A stretch of 64,000 bases of DNA from Hysterangium stoloniferum (GCA_015178975.1 WHVD01000003.1:434001-498000); one strand, 5' to 3'. Positions 1 through 10,639 are shown, counted from the stretch's first letter. The notes: generated from the letters alone by a model not told the origin. Numbers and translations are program-made.

Positions 1-1028
1 AGGCAGAGTTTCGCGACCTTTCCGAATTTTCATGGCTAATTTTGATGTCCCAGAAGGTGGCTGGATAGTTGCCAACGGATTGCTGTTTAAACCATGAGAA
101 GAACGTGTAAGGGGGGGTAGTTGAGCAGCTTTAGCTCTCGCTAAAAGTGATAGTTTCGAGGGAGCAGGGGAAGAAGAGCCAGACTGGATCGTAATAGGGG
201 AAGTAGAGTGGGACTTTTCCATGGTTTTGGCTACCAGGGCTGACTGATTATTTGTTGAGAAAATTGAAGGACTATTAATAGGAGACCCGGAAATGAATGG
301 TGATAACGCACACGGGGTGGCTGAGACGTTGCAAGCCCATATAGAGCTGGTTTGTTACTCAGCGCTATGGTTTTTGTTTTATGCGCGAGTGACAAACGCT
401 GCAGGGCGGATAAAGGGGGCTGTGATGGGGGTGTTGGGATCTCGTGGCCTAGAATGGCTTTGCTAGTGAACATACAGCCCAGGGAAAAATAATAATCAAA
501 GCAAAAGACCATAACCCAGCCGCAACCCTTTCCCGAGCCACTCGGATAACAGATGTGGAATGAACCGAGAACGGGGTCGGAACTTACCTCTCCTTTCTGA
601 AGCAGCGTCACGCTTCGCCTTGTCCTCTGTAGAATATATGTGTGAAATACATAAATGATGAAATATGATTTACCTAACAGCCAGTCCACTGTTTGTTCTA
701 CGTCAAAATAAAACTCCCAGGCTGCATCTCTGATTTGTGCATTTGATATGCCTGACGTGTCTTCCGAGCCAAATATCGACCTAACCTGTGCTACCGCAGT
801 GTCTAATTGTACTACAATCCAAACATGTGAAGTCAACATCGTACATTAATAATATCTCAGATGTGTACCTTGCTGTTCTGGGGAGAGATCCGCTTCGCCG
901 CCGTCAGAAAGAGCATCATCTTCCAATTCATCTAAAGTGATCTAATTCATTCTTATTTCTATAGTGCACTGAGTTTGTGGATGATTACCATCGATGTTGA
1001 TGTTTTTTATGAAACGATGACGCGACAT
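1..1028 (-). CDS. HBS1: HBS1 ribosome-rescue GTPase, N-terminal part (runs off left edge)
   Basis: Translational GTPase of the eRF3/EF-1alpha family that works with Dom34/Pelota to split stalled ribosomes (no-go and non-stop decay) in the cytosol. Only the N-terminus is present. The first exon starts at the ATG at 1028 and reads MSRHRFIKNINID. A second short exon near 890-925 reads DELEDDALSDGGEADLSPEQ, and the third (about 675-815) carries the HBS1_N helical domain with SNAQIRDAAWEFYFDVEQTV. After further intron sequence, the Ser/Ala-rich linker at about 1-240 (SKLSLLARAKAAQLPPL) leads toward the GTPase domain, which lies outside the window. The small acidic exon and the RDAAWEFYFDVE helix are the diagnostic parts. 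It is divergent from RIM1, with 97 bp between start codons, so the two probably share a promoter region. Exon borders between 240 and 675 are not fully resolved. Confidence 0.85.
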
Positions 1029-1125
1029 AAGTAGTAATGTATGTAGTGGGTGTAGCGAATGGAAAGTATAAACAAGCAAGCGCCCGAGAGGTGTGCTTTA
1101 TTTACACTGACTTTATCCAACAAAA

Positions 1126-1811
1126 ATGCTCCATTCTCTGCGAAATGCCAGAATCATGGCCAACGGCCAAATTAGGGTGTGTTTTCCTCTTACATATATA
1201 TTATCGTCACTGCTGAACGAAATATATTCCTCAAAAATAGGCCTTTGCGGTGTCCTCACACCGCGCAGACCTAGCAAAGCTTACGCTCATCGGTCGCTTG
1301 GGGAAGGATCCTCACGTGAAAACCACGAGTAACGACAAAGAATATGTAGTGTGAGTGTATCAAATAATCGTCTGGCCCTCGTCTCAGACAGTGTCGGTGT
1401 CTCCAGATATACCATCGCGACCAGAAACGCGCCGCCTCCCCCAAACGAAGATGGCAGTATGTCTAGTTTGCCTTGCGCATGATACTCCTGCATATGCACG
1501 ATTATAGCACGCCGTGAACCCACTACGTCCTGGCATAGCGTCATCTCCTTTAGTCCGAATTCCAACAACTACCTGAAGACTTTGAAGAAGGGTTCTCAAG
1601 TTTATGTCGAAGCTGCGTATGAGCTCAAAGACGCAGACCCATCGGCAGACCCGGATTCTCCCGCCGCTCAAAGGCAGATCTTCCTCCGCCACGGTATGTA
1701 CACCCATTATGACAATCTTTTGATGGCATCTACAGTAAACTTTTTTGTACAGAAACCTTGAAGGTGCTTTCGCGGCCTCCCCAAGTCGAGACTGAAGAAG
1801 AAGAAAAGTAG
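1126..1811 (+). CDS. RIM1: Mitochondrial single-stranded DNA-binding protein (Rim1 type)
   Basis: OB-fold protein that coats single-stranded mitochondrial DNA during replication. Five exons can be read: 1126-1176, 1241-1350, 1392-1456, 1508-1693 and 1753-1811, all with GT-AG introns and compatible phases. The product is about 156 aa. It starts MLHSLRNARIMANGQIR, a basic mitochondrial presequence. Strand beta-1 reads LAKLTLIGRLGKDPHVK. The next parts are VVGVSRYTIATRNAPPPP, TTSWHSVISFSPNSNNYL, LKKGSQVYVEAAYELKDA and the end QRQIFLRHETLKVLSRPP followed by an acidic tail. The conserved TSWH and KKGSxVYVE motifs of mtSSB are intact. The start at 1126 gives a plausible presequence. It is divergent from HBS1. 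Confidence 0.9.
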
Positions 1812-2142
1812 GGACTATGTTCCTACAGCTGATGACAAACTTGTCCAGGATTGGTCAAATAATGTAACGATGTGCTTTTTGATAATAGTAATCTAATAAC
1901 TGCGGCCGAGAAGGAAGTTATGTGAGAGTGATTCGGGCATCCCCCTTTGGGTATCGCTAATAGACAAGTATCACTGATATTTGTGAAAACTGTGTGAAAG
2001 TATATAGACGCGTTGTGTATATGATATAGACATGACATAAGTATGTTCTCAACGCTGTTGGAGTCTGTTACAAATATTACCCATTTTTACACACGCCAGA
2101 CATAATAATAAACAGCTCCAGCTGCACCCCCCCCCCAACAGA

Positions 2143-3551
2143 ATGACGACCGCACATCCTGCGCCCAGAGTGATTCTGTATAGGTATGATTCAATTTAGT
2201 CCCGGAGGACAGTCAAGTTCTTGCTTGTTGAATGAGGTGCCCGTAGGTATGACGGGTCTCCCTTCTCGAACAAAATCGAGAATATCCTGCTTTTGAAGAG
2301 AATTACTTTTTTCACTGTGAGTCGGGTACAATGCATCACCATAAAACAAGCTGTCCCTAGCGGAATTCTATAGGTCGATGTATGCACGCACATTGAATAT
2401 GGCTTTTTAGCACCCTGACTTACAGTACAGGTCTCGAGGGTGCTACCGCGACCGGAGCTTTCGGACCTATTGGGAGTGTCGTACAGGCGTATTCCCATAC
2501 TGGCGATTGGCAACGACGTTTACTGTGACACCACCATAATTGCAGCTGCGCTGGAAAGACGTTTCCCTCCCGGTGATGGTTACGGGACTATCTTTCCCCC
2601 TCTTAAACACGCCTCGACGAGTGTTGACAAAGGTCTGCAGAAGGCATTTGCAACGTTTTACTGCGACAGGGTATTGTTTTCACTTTCTACTGGCTCACTG
2701 CCCTGGGACGCTTTGCCTCAGAGTTTCTTGGATGATCGTCGTGCCGTAAGAAATTGTAATCTGTATTTGCGTGCATATTTATTTATGCTGGCTTGTATCA
2801 GCTCATAGGCACTAGCATAGATGTCCAGGCGAATACATCTCGTCGTCCCATCGTGCACAGCAGTCTATCCTCACATTTAGTGAGCAATTGGTTTGACAAT
2901 CATTGTGGCGAATGGATTTAATCCCCTCCCTCTTAACAGGATTTTTTCGAAGAACAGTTATCCGACGGACGAGAGTGGTTATTTAACACGGTAGCTCCTG
3001 GACTTTCTGACATATCCTTGCACTTCATTTTGGCATGGATCCAACCATTTCCCGGCATTTCAGATGTTTTTGATAAAACGAAGTTCCCCAAGACGCTGTC
3101 TGTGAGGCCTTTCACTTCTCTGATTGCTATTTGTGACTGAGTTGATACCCATTTTTGAGTGGCTTGACCGTTGTGAAGAGACAATCAAACAGAAGCGTAT
3201 GGTAGGCCCCGCGCCGGAAAAGTTGACTGGTCAAATTGCTGCGCAACAGATTATTTCCGCCAAATGGGAAGATCTTTCTGAGATTGGATTCGATGCGATC
3301 GAAGGATCTCGTCTCAGTGTGAAACCTGGTTCGGTGATCAGTGTTATCCCTGATGACTATGGTAGGTTGTAGTTGTATGCAAGACAATTTATTGACACAT
3401 GGTAGGACGTTCTCATCCGACGGAAGGGAGGCTAATAGGCTTGAATCGGGAAGAGATTGTTGTTGAAACGAAAGGCTCTTTGGGTGGTGTGGTTAAAGTT
3501 CACTTTCCGAGACTAGGATTTTTGATACTACAGACACAAGGAAGGCTGTGA
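2143..3551 (+). CDS. Glutathione S-transferase-like protein (N-terminal GST fold)
   Basis: The first exon at 2143 reads MTTAHPAPRVILYR and continues after a short intron as YDGSPFSNKIENILLLKR, a thioredoxin-like GST N-terminal fold. The next exon from 2433 reads VSRVLPRPELSDLLGVSYRR and RIPILAIGNDVYCDTTII. Helical C-terminal exons follow at about 2941-3105 (EEQLSDGREWLFN, ISLHFILAWIQPFPGI) and at about 3154-3360 (EWLDRCEETIKQKRM). A last exon, from about 3406, ends at 3551 with GRSHPTEGRLIGLN and HFPRLGF. This architecture, with a long insert between the GST_C helices and the C-terminal beta segment, is common in uncharacterised basidiomycete GST-like proteins. No classical Cys active site is obvious and the substrate is unknown. 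It ends 85 bp before the Tc1/mariner left end. Some internal intron borders are inferred. Confidence 0.8.
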
Positions 3552-3636
3552 ATGGCCTATCCGGTCTTGTGTCAAAGGTTCGATTATCGACTTGGCAATA
3601 TATGCAGTGTGAGTTACAGCTATGAGAGTATATGTA

Positions 3637-3846
3637 CAGTAGGCAACAAAACCATTTGGATGTTTCTTTGTTTTGAAAAGATCCTTTAGCATTAGCCCAA
3701 AATAAATTCTAAAAATTCTGAATAAATTATGATAGATGCTCTAATATCACTAAATGTTGATTATATAACCATGATGTCATATGTCCATTTATGGCCATGC
3801 AATAATACCATGAATGCAGCTTGTACATCCAAACAGTTTTGTTGCC
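3637..3846 (+). repeat. Left terminal inverted repeat of the Tc1/mariner element
   Basis: This is an inverted copy of 34833-35042 with scattered substitutions. The repeat itself begins with GGCAACAAAACCATTTGGAT and ends with an inverted version of the same motif (ATCCAAACAGTTTTGTTGCC), so each end can fold on itself. It lies 85 bp after the GST-like gene. Confidence 0.85.
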
Positions 3847-3983
3847 AAGATTCACAGAGCAAAGAAGTGGTCTAAAAATATTCATGATCACATGACCTTA
3901 CTTCCATGACCTAAAACCTAAATCTTAAACACAAAAGTCACATGATTTGTTCATGTTCAAGTATATATACAAGGCCTTTTAGC

Positions 3984-3995
3984 ATGCATGTCCCC
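3984..3995 (+). pseudogene. First four codons of the Tc1 transposase, cut off by an LTR
   Basis: ATG CAT GTC CCC is followed at once by the LTR-C remnant at 3996. The reading frame resumes at 32068 after the duplicated TCCCC, giving MHVPTVHHAHCSPTIHEHII when joined. A TATATATA stretch lies about 15-25 bp upstream of the start codon. Confidence 0.75.
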
Positions 3996-4032
3996 TATTA
4001 CAACTGGAATTCCCACTGGACTCCGGGCACTA
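3996..4032 (+). mobile_element. 5' end of the outer LTR-C copy
   Basis: The sequence TATTACAACTGGAATTCCCA and the following GGACTCCGGGCACTAA match the 5' end of the complete LTR-C at 10794 (TGTTACGACCAGAATTCCCG). It is preceded by TCCCC at 3991-3995. The same TCCCC follows the 3' end of an LTR-C at 32062. The terminal TG has become TA and CG has become CA, both transitions. About 190 bp of this LTR, between this piece and the part resuming at 30039, are missing. Confidence 0.75.
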
Positions 4033-4140
4033 ATGTCACAAATTGAATTTTACTCAATAAAGTCGAATAAACAATTGAAGAAAGTCTCAGAAAAAGTTCA
4101 ATGATTATATAATACAGTAAATAATATAATATAGTACAAG
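4033..4140 (-). mobile_element. Truncated LTR-B remnant
   Basis: It starts TGTCACAAATTGAATTTTAC, the reverse complement of an LTR-B 3' end. It has lost the internal stretch between the AATTGAAG and CTCAGAAAAAGTTC motifs, and it stops near 4140 where unrelated sequence begins. Confidence 0.7.
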
Positions 4141-4310
4141 GCTGTGACCTGTTGTGAGAGGTACGGCGAAATATACTCAGGAAATATAGTCTGGATGAGC
4201 TCATACTATATTTCCTTTATTATTTCTACTCTCTCTATTTTATTATACACTTATAATTAGTTCGATGACCTATGTATGCAGTACATCAACTCTTGTGGGC
4301 ACGTACACAC

Positions 4311-4742
4311 TGTCACAACTGTCACAAGTCACAACATTGTCATAAACAATCAAAGGTAATATTTGACAACTCTTTGATGCATTGAATTTGACTCGACAAA
4401 CCCAAACATTATTCGACAACATCAAATCTCTTTCGACATGTCTCATTTCAACGTCATGTATGATTTCATTATTAGTTCATAACATAGTCATAACAATATG
4501 AAGAAAAGCATAAAAGGGCTATGAAAGGAGCGAGAGAAGTCAGTCGAAATATCTGTAAATTAGTGTTACTAGTAATTCTAACTTGTCGTAACTTCTTTGA
4601 CAAATACTTCCGTGAGTTCTTGCGACTGGTAATAGCCTCTTACTTCATTGACAGGGCAAATATATACTTCGTCGAACGAGGCTTTCAAGTTCGATTAGTA
4701 GAATATTATTTGACTTTATTGAAGAATAATTGATTCGTGACA
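4311..4742 (+). mobile_element. Solo LTR, family A (TSD CACAC)
   Basis: 432 bp running from TGTCACAACTGTCACAAG to GATTCGTGACA, with CACAC on both sides (4306-4310 and 4743-4747). A TATA-like CATAAAAGGG near 4510 fits an LTR promoter. There is no adjoining retrotransposon coding sequence. Confidence 0.85.
4521..4733 (+). other. Open frame inside LTR-A, not a gene
   Basis: A 70-codon open frame lies wholly inside the solo LTR downstream of its TATA-like box. Its counterparts in other LTR-A copies differ in length and frame, so it is most likely incidental. Confidence 0.6.
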
Positions 4743-5238
4743 CACACCAGACTTATGTATTCTAGTGCCCATAGTTAAAACTCAGACCATTTTTACCCCG
4801 TAACCACGACTTACCAGACACACAGTTAGTGTCCTGTAAGTCGTGATTGGGGTATTGTCTCGACCGTCACAGACAGGCTTCAACTAACTACACAATCAGA
4901 GCTTTGAACTATACCAGTCAAAACTCTACTTATATCTCAATCCGCGTGGACCACATCTATGCTACTCTACCATTCACTCGTTATTCTTTTCTACACTCGA
5001 GCAGTCATCTGGAATCACACTTAACGGTCGATTCCCTTTATTCATTTTAGCTATCTACTTTACCTTAGATAGTTACTTCACTCAGACGTATTGAACTAAA
5101 CAGTCAATACTTGTTCAGTGTGTATTAGACTTAGACAGTCAACACAACTACGTGTCGTACCTAAACAGTTGATATTCTTCGTATATAGAACGGTTAGAAC
5201 TTCCACCACTCTTCACACCTGTGGGGGGCAAGCCCCCA

Positions 5239-6295
5239 TGTTAAGTTCCCAAACAAAGCTCCACGGATAGTCCCGCGGAGGTTTCCGGTAACTATTCCGA
5301 ACACACACTTGCTTCCGGGAAATAGTCCCACGGAGTCCCCGGGAAATAGGTCCCGGGAAAGTTCCGGGGATTATTAGTACAAGGAACAGTGATATCAGAA
5401 TAATTACCAGAAAGATATGGTGAAACGACTGAGATGGACTTGGCTTCAGCTTATAGGCTGCGCCCTCGTACACTCATTCGGGTGTCCATATTTCGAGCTG
5501 ACAGAATGCATACAGAAAGATATAGATTGCGGAGTTCCCGTGGGAGTTCCGGGAATTGAGTGTGCAGACAGACAAGAGGACTAGAGACTGTTCAAGGATC
5601 AAACTTGTCTGGGGGAAAACTAGTTCGAGATTGAAACTGGATTCTAAGTACATGAACATAGCAGACTTATATAGACTGTGAAATGTAATAATACCAAATC
5701 CGGTATTAATGAGAGGCAGAACTATTAAACATAAAACAAAACAGGTAAATACTAAACTGGGAATTAGGGATGGAACGGAACGGGAGTGGAGAACGAATCA
5801 TGACAGATCATTTAACCATAACTGGAGCGGGGCTCAGTTAGAGGGGTTCCGGAAGTCCGGTGGGAGTCTGGTGACTTGGTGCACAAGATAGTGTCGGGTA
5901 TAGACAGGCTTGATGTGCAGGAGGTCCGGTGGAGTCCGGTGGGTTTTCCAATGACTGGTGTGTGAGACGCAGAGACAGATAACAGGAGCGGGGTTCTATG
6001 CTCTGTTAGAGGGGTTCCAGGAGTCCGGTCAGAGTCCGGTGACTGGTACATAAGACACAGAGTGTCGGGTGTACATAGAGTGGAGTCCGGAGTCCGGAGG
6101 AGTCCGAGGACTGGTGTATGAGACATGGAGGGTTAGGTGCAGACAGGTGGGGTGCGTACAGAGAGTCAGGCATAAACGAGTTGATGTACAGGGTCCCGTG
6201 GGAACTCCGGTTGTTACTATACAATATAGAGGGTCGGGAGCATGTAGGATGGGGTCCGGGGGCCCGGAGGCCGGCGGGTTTTCCGGTTCCTGACA
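5239..6295 (-). mobile_element. Solo LTR related to family C (TSD CCCCA)
   Basis: 1,057 bp starting TGTTAAGTTCCC and ending GGTTCCTGACA, flanked by CCCCA at 5234-5238 and 6296-6300. It shares blocks with LTR-C, such as GGCTTCAGCTTATAGGCTGC, but is clearly diverged. It contains many copies of AGTCCGGTGGG-like motifs. It inserted into the 3' non-coding end of Helitron A, splitting a GC-rich hairpin (TGGGGGGCAAGCCCCCA). Confidence 0.8.
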
Positions 6296-6344
6296 CCCCA
6301 CCACACTACCACCCCACAACTTTACTCAGTCGCTTCGTGACCTG

Positions 6345-6400
6345 GTGGATCAATAATAATGTCTTTAAACATATATCAACAGCCATATCTTATTCTGATT
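6345..6400 (-). repeat. Second, partial copy of the Helitron A coding 3' end
   Basis: The minus strand here reads TTTAAAGACATTATTATTGA then TCCACCAGG, a near copy of the true gene end at 6528-6583 (TTTAAAGATGTTATTATTGA then TCCATGAG). It suggests a local duplication of about 50 bp or more in the 3' region. Confidence 0.6.
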
Positions 6401-6590
6401 CAGAGACTTATTTTAAAGTGATTAAAGTTTACATTATTCAGAATTATATACATTATATACATTTGTAAATTCACTGAACCTAAAAAACATAAGTCAGTCT
6501 CCTTTTGGAATGTTACTGAATACTTACTCATGGATCAATAATAACATCTTTAAACACTACATTTGCAGTCATATCAGTGTCATGGAGTAG

Positions 6591-7070
6591 TGTCACGAAC
6601 ATACAAGCTCAAATTTCGATAATATTCAATTTAATATTTCTTCGACATTCCTTCGACATTCCGACTCAATTTCTGACTTGACTTCCAACTCGACTATTCT
6701 TCAACAATATCTTCAACAATCTCAAATATATTCAACTTGTCTCAGGTTGATGTCATTGATGATTTCACTTTGATATCATATTATCATCATAGGTAAATGA
6801 TATATAGTATATAAGGGCAATGATAGGAATGAAGGAAGTCAGTCAGAAAACCTGTATTATATTATATTATTACTGTATTACATAATCGTCGAACTTTTTC
6901 CGAGCCTTTCTTTGACTTATTTATTCGTGAGCCTCTGTGTCCTATCTTTGCCTCACACTTTATCAACAGGACAAATTAATACTTCGTCGAATGAGGCATC
7001 TTTATTCGATATTGTTGAATATTCTTCGATTGTTTATTTGACTTTATTGAGTAAAATTCAATTTGTGACA
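6591..7070 (+). mobile_element. Solo LTR, family B (TSD AGTAG)
   Basis: 480 bp from TGTCACGAACATACAAGCTC to AATTTGTGACA, with AGTAG at 6586-6590 and 7071-7075. It interrupts the last 20 codons of the Helitron A helicase: the reading frame KILL-HDTDMTANVVF is restored when the LTR is removed. Confidence 0.9.
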
Positions 7071-7317
7071 AGTAGGATTTTCACTCTTCCCCAATTTGTC
7101 CCTCTTGAAACACCAACATAAAACTGTTCATGTGAGAACACAGGACTACGCAGATCCAATCCAACTAATTTTAAAGATTGACCCTGTGACTTATTGATAG
7201 TCATAGAAAATGCTAGCCTGACTGGAAACTGCCGACAATGCAGTTCAAATGGCACTTGTTTTGTAGTTGGAATAATTGTTATTTGAGGAATGAATGCCAG
7301 CTCTCCTGCTGAAGGTC
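7071..7317 (-). pseudogene. Helitron A helicase C-terminal piece
   Basis: The frame encodes VRLAFSMTINKSQGQSLKLV, the helicase motif VI region typical of PIF1-like Helitron helicases, followed by SPVFSHEQFYVGVSRG. It is bounded on both sides by LTR-B insertions in opposite orientation. Confidence 0.85.
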
Positions 7318-7797
7318 TGTCACGAATCAAATTTTACTCAATAAAGTTGAATAAACAATTGAAGAATATTCAACAATATCGAATAAAGATGCCTCATTCG
7401 ACGAAGTATTAATTTGTCCTGTTGATAAAGTGTGAGGCAAAGATAGGACACAGAGGCTCATGAATAAATAAGTCGAAGAAAGGCTCAGAAAAAGTTCGAT
7501 GATTATGTAATACAGTAATAATATAATATAATACAGGTTTTCTGACTGACTTCCTTCATTCCTATCATTGCCCTTATATACTATATATCATTTACCTATG
7601 ATGATAATATGATATCAAAGTGAAATCATCAATGACATCAACCTGAGACAAGTCGAAGATATTTGAGATTGTCGAAGATATTGTCGAAGAATAGTCAAGT
7701 CGGAAGTCAAGTTGGAAATTGAGTCGGAAAGTTGAAGGAATGTCGAAGAAATGTTAAATTGAATATTATCGAAATTTGAGTTTGTACGTTCGTGACA
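7318..7797 (-). mobile_element. Solo LTR, family B, minus orientation (TSD AGGTC)
   Basis: 480 bp from TGTCACGAATCAAATTTTAC to GTACGTTCGTGACA, with AGGTC at 7313-7317 and 7798-7802. It is inverted relative to the LTR-B at 6591, only 247 bp away. Confidence 0.9.
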
Positions 7798-7802
7798 AGG
7801 TC

Positions 7803-8705
7803 CTGTAATGATCTTTACTTTAAGTACTCTGTGAGTCATTTGTATTAACCTCAGTCTTGTTCCATTACAGAGTCCTTGTCCTGGATCCAAGTTTCGGAGA
7901 AGCATCAATGGCACTCCAGGTTTCAAATGCAATTTACTTGGTGACAATCCTCCAAAGTTGATTGAGTTTAAGTACTCAGGAGGATATAATGTCTCATTGG
8001 ATCCATCTTTGACACTGTCTGCACTGGGTAGGTCTGCCCAATCCCTGGAAATTTTTCAAAGAGCATGTCATTGATTTGATCTACATCTGTATTTCGAGGA
8101 CAGAGAATGGCCTGCTCCAAGAAAAACTCATCAGTAAGAACCTCAGGATCATGTATGTTTGGATAAATAGTTAAGACTAAATTATCTACTGTTGGTCCAC
8201 ATAGCATGTATTCAGGGACTTTAAACATATGATCAAGAGGCATGTCCTTTCCATGTCCAATATCCAAAAGCTACTGAGCAAAAACAGCACTCTCTTGATT
8301 AGTAGGATCTACATGCATATTCTCAGTCAAAAACAGAATCTTGACATTGTGCCAAAGGTGAGACTGTGAAATACATGCACCAATAATATCTTCTTTTGAA
8401 CCTTTAGGAATGACAGGCAATGTCTGTTGAAAGTCACCACCCCATGCTACTGTAATGCCTCCAAAAGGAACATCCTTGTTAAGGATATCTCTAAGACTCC
8501 AATCTACTGCTTCACAGGCAAAGCGATTCTGCATTGGAACCTCATCCCAAATAATAAGGCTGACCTCTTTCATTAGATTGGCCTTATCTGAACCTTTCTT
8601 CATTGTACAGATGGATTTCTCATCAACCTCAAGGGGAATTTGAAACATACTGTGAGACGTCTGTCCACCACTCAGAATAAGTGAAGTGATGCCAGAGGAG
8701 GTAAC
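7803..8705 (-). pseudogene. Helitron A helicase core piece
   Basis: It carries motif Ia (SSGITSLILSGGQTSHSMF), Walker B (LIIWDEVPMQNRFACEAVD), GGITVAWGGDFQQTLPVIPK, AILCPRNTDVDQINDMLF and, past a frame change, SKLHLKPGVPLMLLRNLDP and NGTRL. These are helicase motifs Ia to V in order. At least two frame breaks lie between 8270 and 7960. Confidence 0.85.
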
Positions 8706-9135
8706 TGTCACGAATCAATTATTCTTCAATAAAGTCAAATTATATTCTACTGATTGAACTTGAAAGCCTCATTCGACAAAGTATATATTCACCCTGTCGA
8801 TAAAGTAAGAGGCTATTACCAGTTGCCAGAACTCATGGAAGTATTTGTCGAAGAAGTTATGACAAGTAGATTACTAGTATCACTAATTTACAGATATTTC
8901 GACTGACTTCCCTCGCTCCTTTCATAGCCCTCTTATGCTTTTCTTCGTATCGTTATGACTATGTTATGAACTAATAATGAAATCATACATGATGTTGAAA
9001 TGAGACATGTCAAAAGAGATTCGATGTTGTTGAATAATGTTCAGGTTTGTCGAGTTGAATTTGATAAGTCGAAGAGTTGTCGAATATTACCTTTGATTGT
9101 TTGTGACAATGTTGTGACTTGTGACAGTTGTGACA
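8706..9135 (-). mobile_element. Solo LTR, family A, minus orientation (TSD GTAAC)
   Basis: 430 bp from TGTCACGAATCAATTATTC to GTGACAGTTGTGACA, with GTAAC at 8701-8705 and 9136-9140. It split the helicase just downstream of Walker A. Confidence 0.9.
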
Positions 9136-9140
9136 GTAAC

Positions 9141-9400
9141 ACAGGGTACAATGAGTCCTTTGCCTCTGCAAGCATGTGCCAAAGTATTTCAAACAAATAA
9201 TTTTCCAGTACCCCCAGGTCCATTTAAAAAGAAAAGCTTTCCATCTACTCCAGTTTCATGTCTTGCAATGACAGCATCCATAATTTGATTGTATGCAACC
9301 CTTTGGCCCTCATTTAACTTTTCAATATTTATATTTGCTTTTATTTTGTTGAAGACAAAAGGCACTGCATATATGTGGCAGGGTCAACATATTTGGGGAC
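9141..9400 (-). pseudogene. Helitron A Walker A piece
   Basis: The minus strand encodes IEKLNEGQRVAYNQIMDAV and GKLFFLNGPGGTGKLFV, the start of the helicase with an intact GPGGTGK P-loop, then a stop within the following helix. Confidence 0.85.
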
Positions 9401-9688
9401 TGTCTGAATAACGGTGATACCGGTGTGGTAACAACATGATCGGTCGTCACGATCAGGCTCCACTCATCCACACGTCTCACATATGAGCACATGGTCCTTT
9501 TGTTTATGTAGAATATATAAAGGGATAATCTACATAGCTTGACCTCAGTCCGTTATACTTATACGAGACTGAGGTGAGCACAGAACGATCCTTTCTCTCT
9601 TAGTATATGTGCTTACTGTATACAATAGCTTCTCTTAGGTACACATTATAATAGTCCGTTATACTTATACAAGACTGAGCTCTTCTTA
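9401..9688 (+). mobile_element. Solo LTR, family D, short copy (TSD GGGAC)
   Basis: 288 bp starting TGTCTGAATAACGGTGATAC, with GGGAC at 9396-9400 and 9689-9693. It shares the paired CAGTCCGTTATAC...GAGACTGAG motif with the LTR-D at 33526. The expected CA at the 3' end is CTTA, so the end is decayed. Confidence 0.65.
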
Positions 9689-9693
9689 GGGAC

Positions 9694-10208
9694 TATATAT
9701 TTCAACATATTTGCTCAGTATCCTTGTCATAAGCCCTCTGTTCATTGATGAATCGATTTCCCACTCTCTCTTCCCATGGCTGTGTAAACTGACGGTACTC
9801 TGAGAGTGGTTTCCCACTTGTACGAAGAATTTTATCAAGCTTAAAGAGGCCAAAGTCATGAACTGTCTCCTCAGATGGCTCTGGTTCATTTGGTTGATAA
9901 AGATGTGTCTGAAGAAAGTGTTTCAAGTCATCACAAATGTCTGCTTTGAATTTATACCAGAGTGCAGCTGGATCAGAAGGAAAGCATTGGCTAAGAATAG
10001 TAGCAAACAGTCTCCTCAATTGAGATCCAGTCTGCATAGCCTTTGCCTCTTGAAGGCACAACTTCCATTCTTTATCATCTTCAAGTAGACCATGTGCCAT
10101 GCAGGCTGCTTGGAAGGAAGGATAGACCTGTCCTTCATAGGTCCTGAGATCTTCAAAAGAAGTTGCCCCCTTGATAACTGTGAGTAAAGTATGTAGGAAG
10201 AACCTTGG
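9694..10208 (-). pseudogene. Helitron A linker between Rep and helicase
   Basis: Encodes FLHTLLTVIKGATSFEDLRT and a helical segment with ATILSQCFPSDPAALWYKF, HDFGLFKLDKILRTSGKPLS and EERVGNRFINEQRAYD. These are standard in Helitron proteins between the Rep and helicase domains. Helitron B has the matching segment at 24200-24720. Confidence 0.8.
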
Positions 10209-10639
10209 TATCACAACCATCACAAGTCACAACATTGTCACAAACAATCAAAGGTAATATTCGACAACTCTTCGACCCATCGAATTCGACTCGATAAACC
10301 CGAACATTATTCGACAACATCGAATCTCTTTCGACATGTCTCATTTCAATGTCATGTATGATTTTATTATTAGTTCATAACATAGTCATAACGATACAAA
10401 GAAAAGCATAAAAGGGCTATGAAAGGAGCGAGGGAAGTCAGTTGAAATATCTGTAAATTAGTGATACTAGTAATCTAACTTGTCGTAACTTCTTTGACAA
10501 ATACTTCCATGAGTTCTCACAACTGGTAATAGCCTCTTACTTCATTGACAGGGCAAATATATACTTCGTCGAACAAGGCTTTCAAGTTCAATCAGTAGAA
10601 TATTATTTGACTTTATTGAAGAATATTCAATTTGTGACA
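10209..10639 (+). mobile_element. Solo LTR, family A (TSD CTTGG)
   Basis: 431 bp beginning TATCACAACCATCACAAG (the usual TG is TA) and ending CAATTTGTGACA, with CTTGG at 10204-10208 and 10640-10644. It interrupts the Helitron A frame just after RGFAIGRIHFAGPSSG. Confidence 0.9.

Larger units (their letters stand above)
4143..5214 (+). mobile_element. LTR-E-like copy with hairpin-rich second half (borders approximate)
   Basis: The left part carries an AT-rich promoter-like stretch (TTATTATACACTTATAAT near 4236). A CTTGTGGGCA motif at about 4293 is related to the matching zone of the LTR-E copies near 13430 and 22400. The right part has several hairpins: a long one at 4795-4856, TTTGA/TCAAA at 4903-4922, CTATCTA/TAGATAG at 5051-5072 and GTATTGA/TCAATAC at 5088-5110. 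The copy is split by LTR-A at 4311. No clear TSD was found, so the borders are tentative. Helitron A's 3' end lies to the right. Confidence 0.45.

Noticed and set aside
3637..3846. Independent MITE next to the GST-like gene
   Set aside because: The right partner at 34833 has the opposite orientation, both outer ends meet TA, and a matching transposase lies between them. They are the ends of one element.
5812..6319. Several overlapping 70-116 codon frames on both strands
   Set aside because: They lie in the LTR at 5239-6295 and reflect repeated AGTCCGG motifs with few stops.
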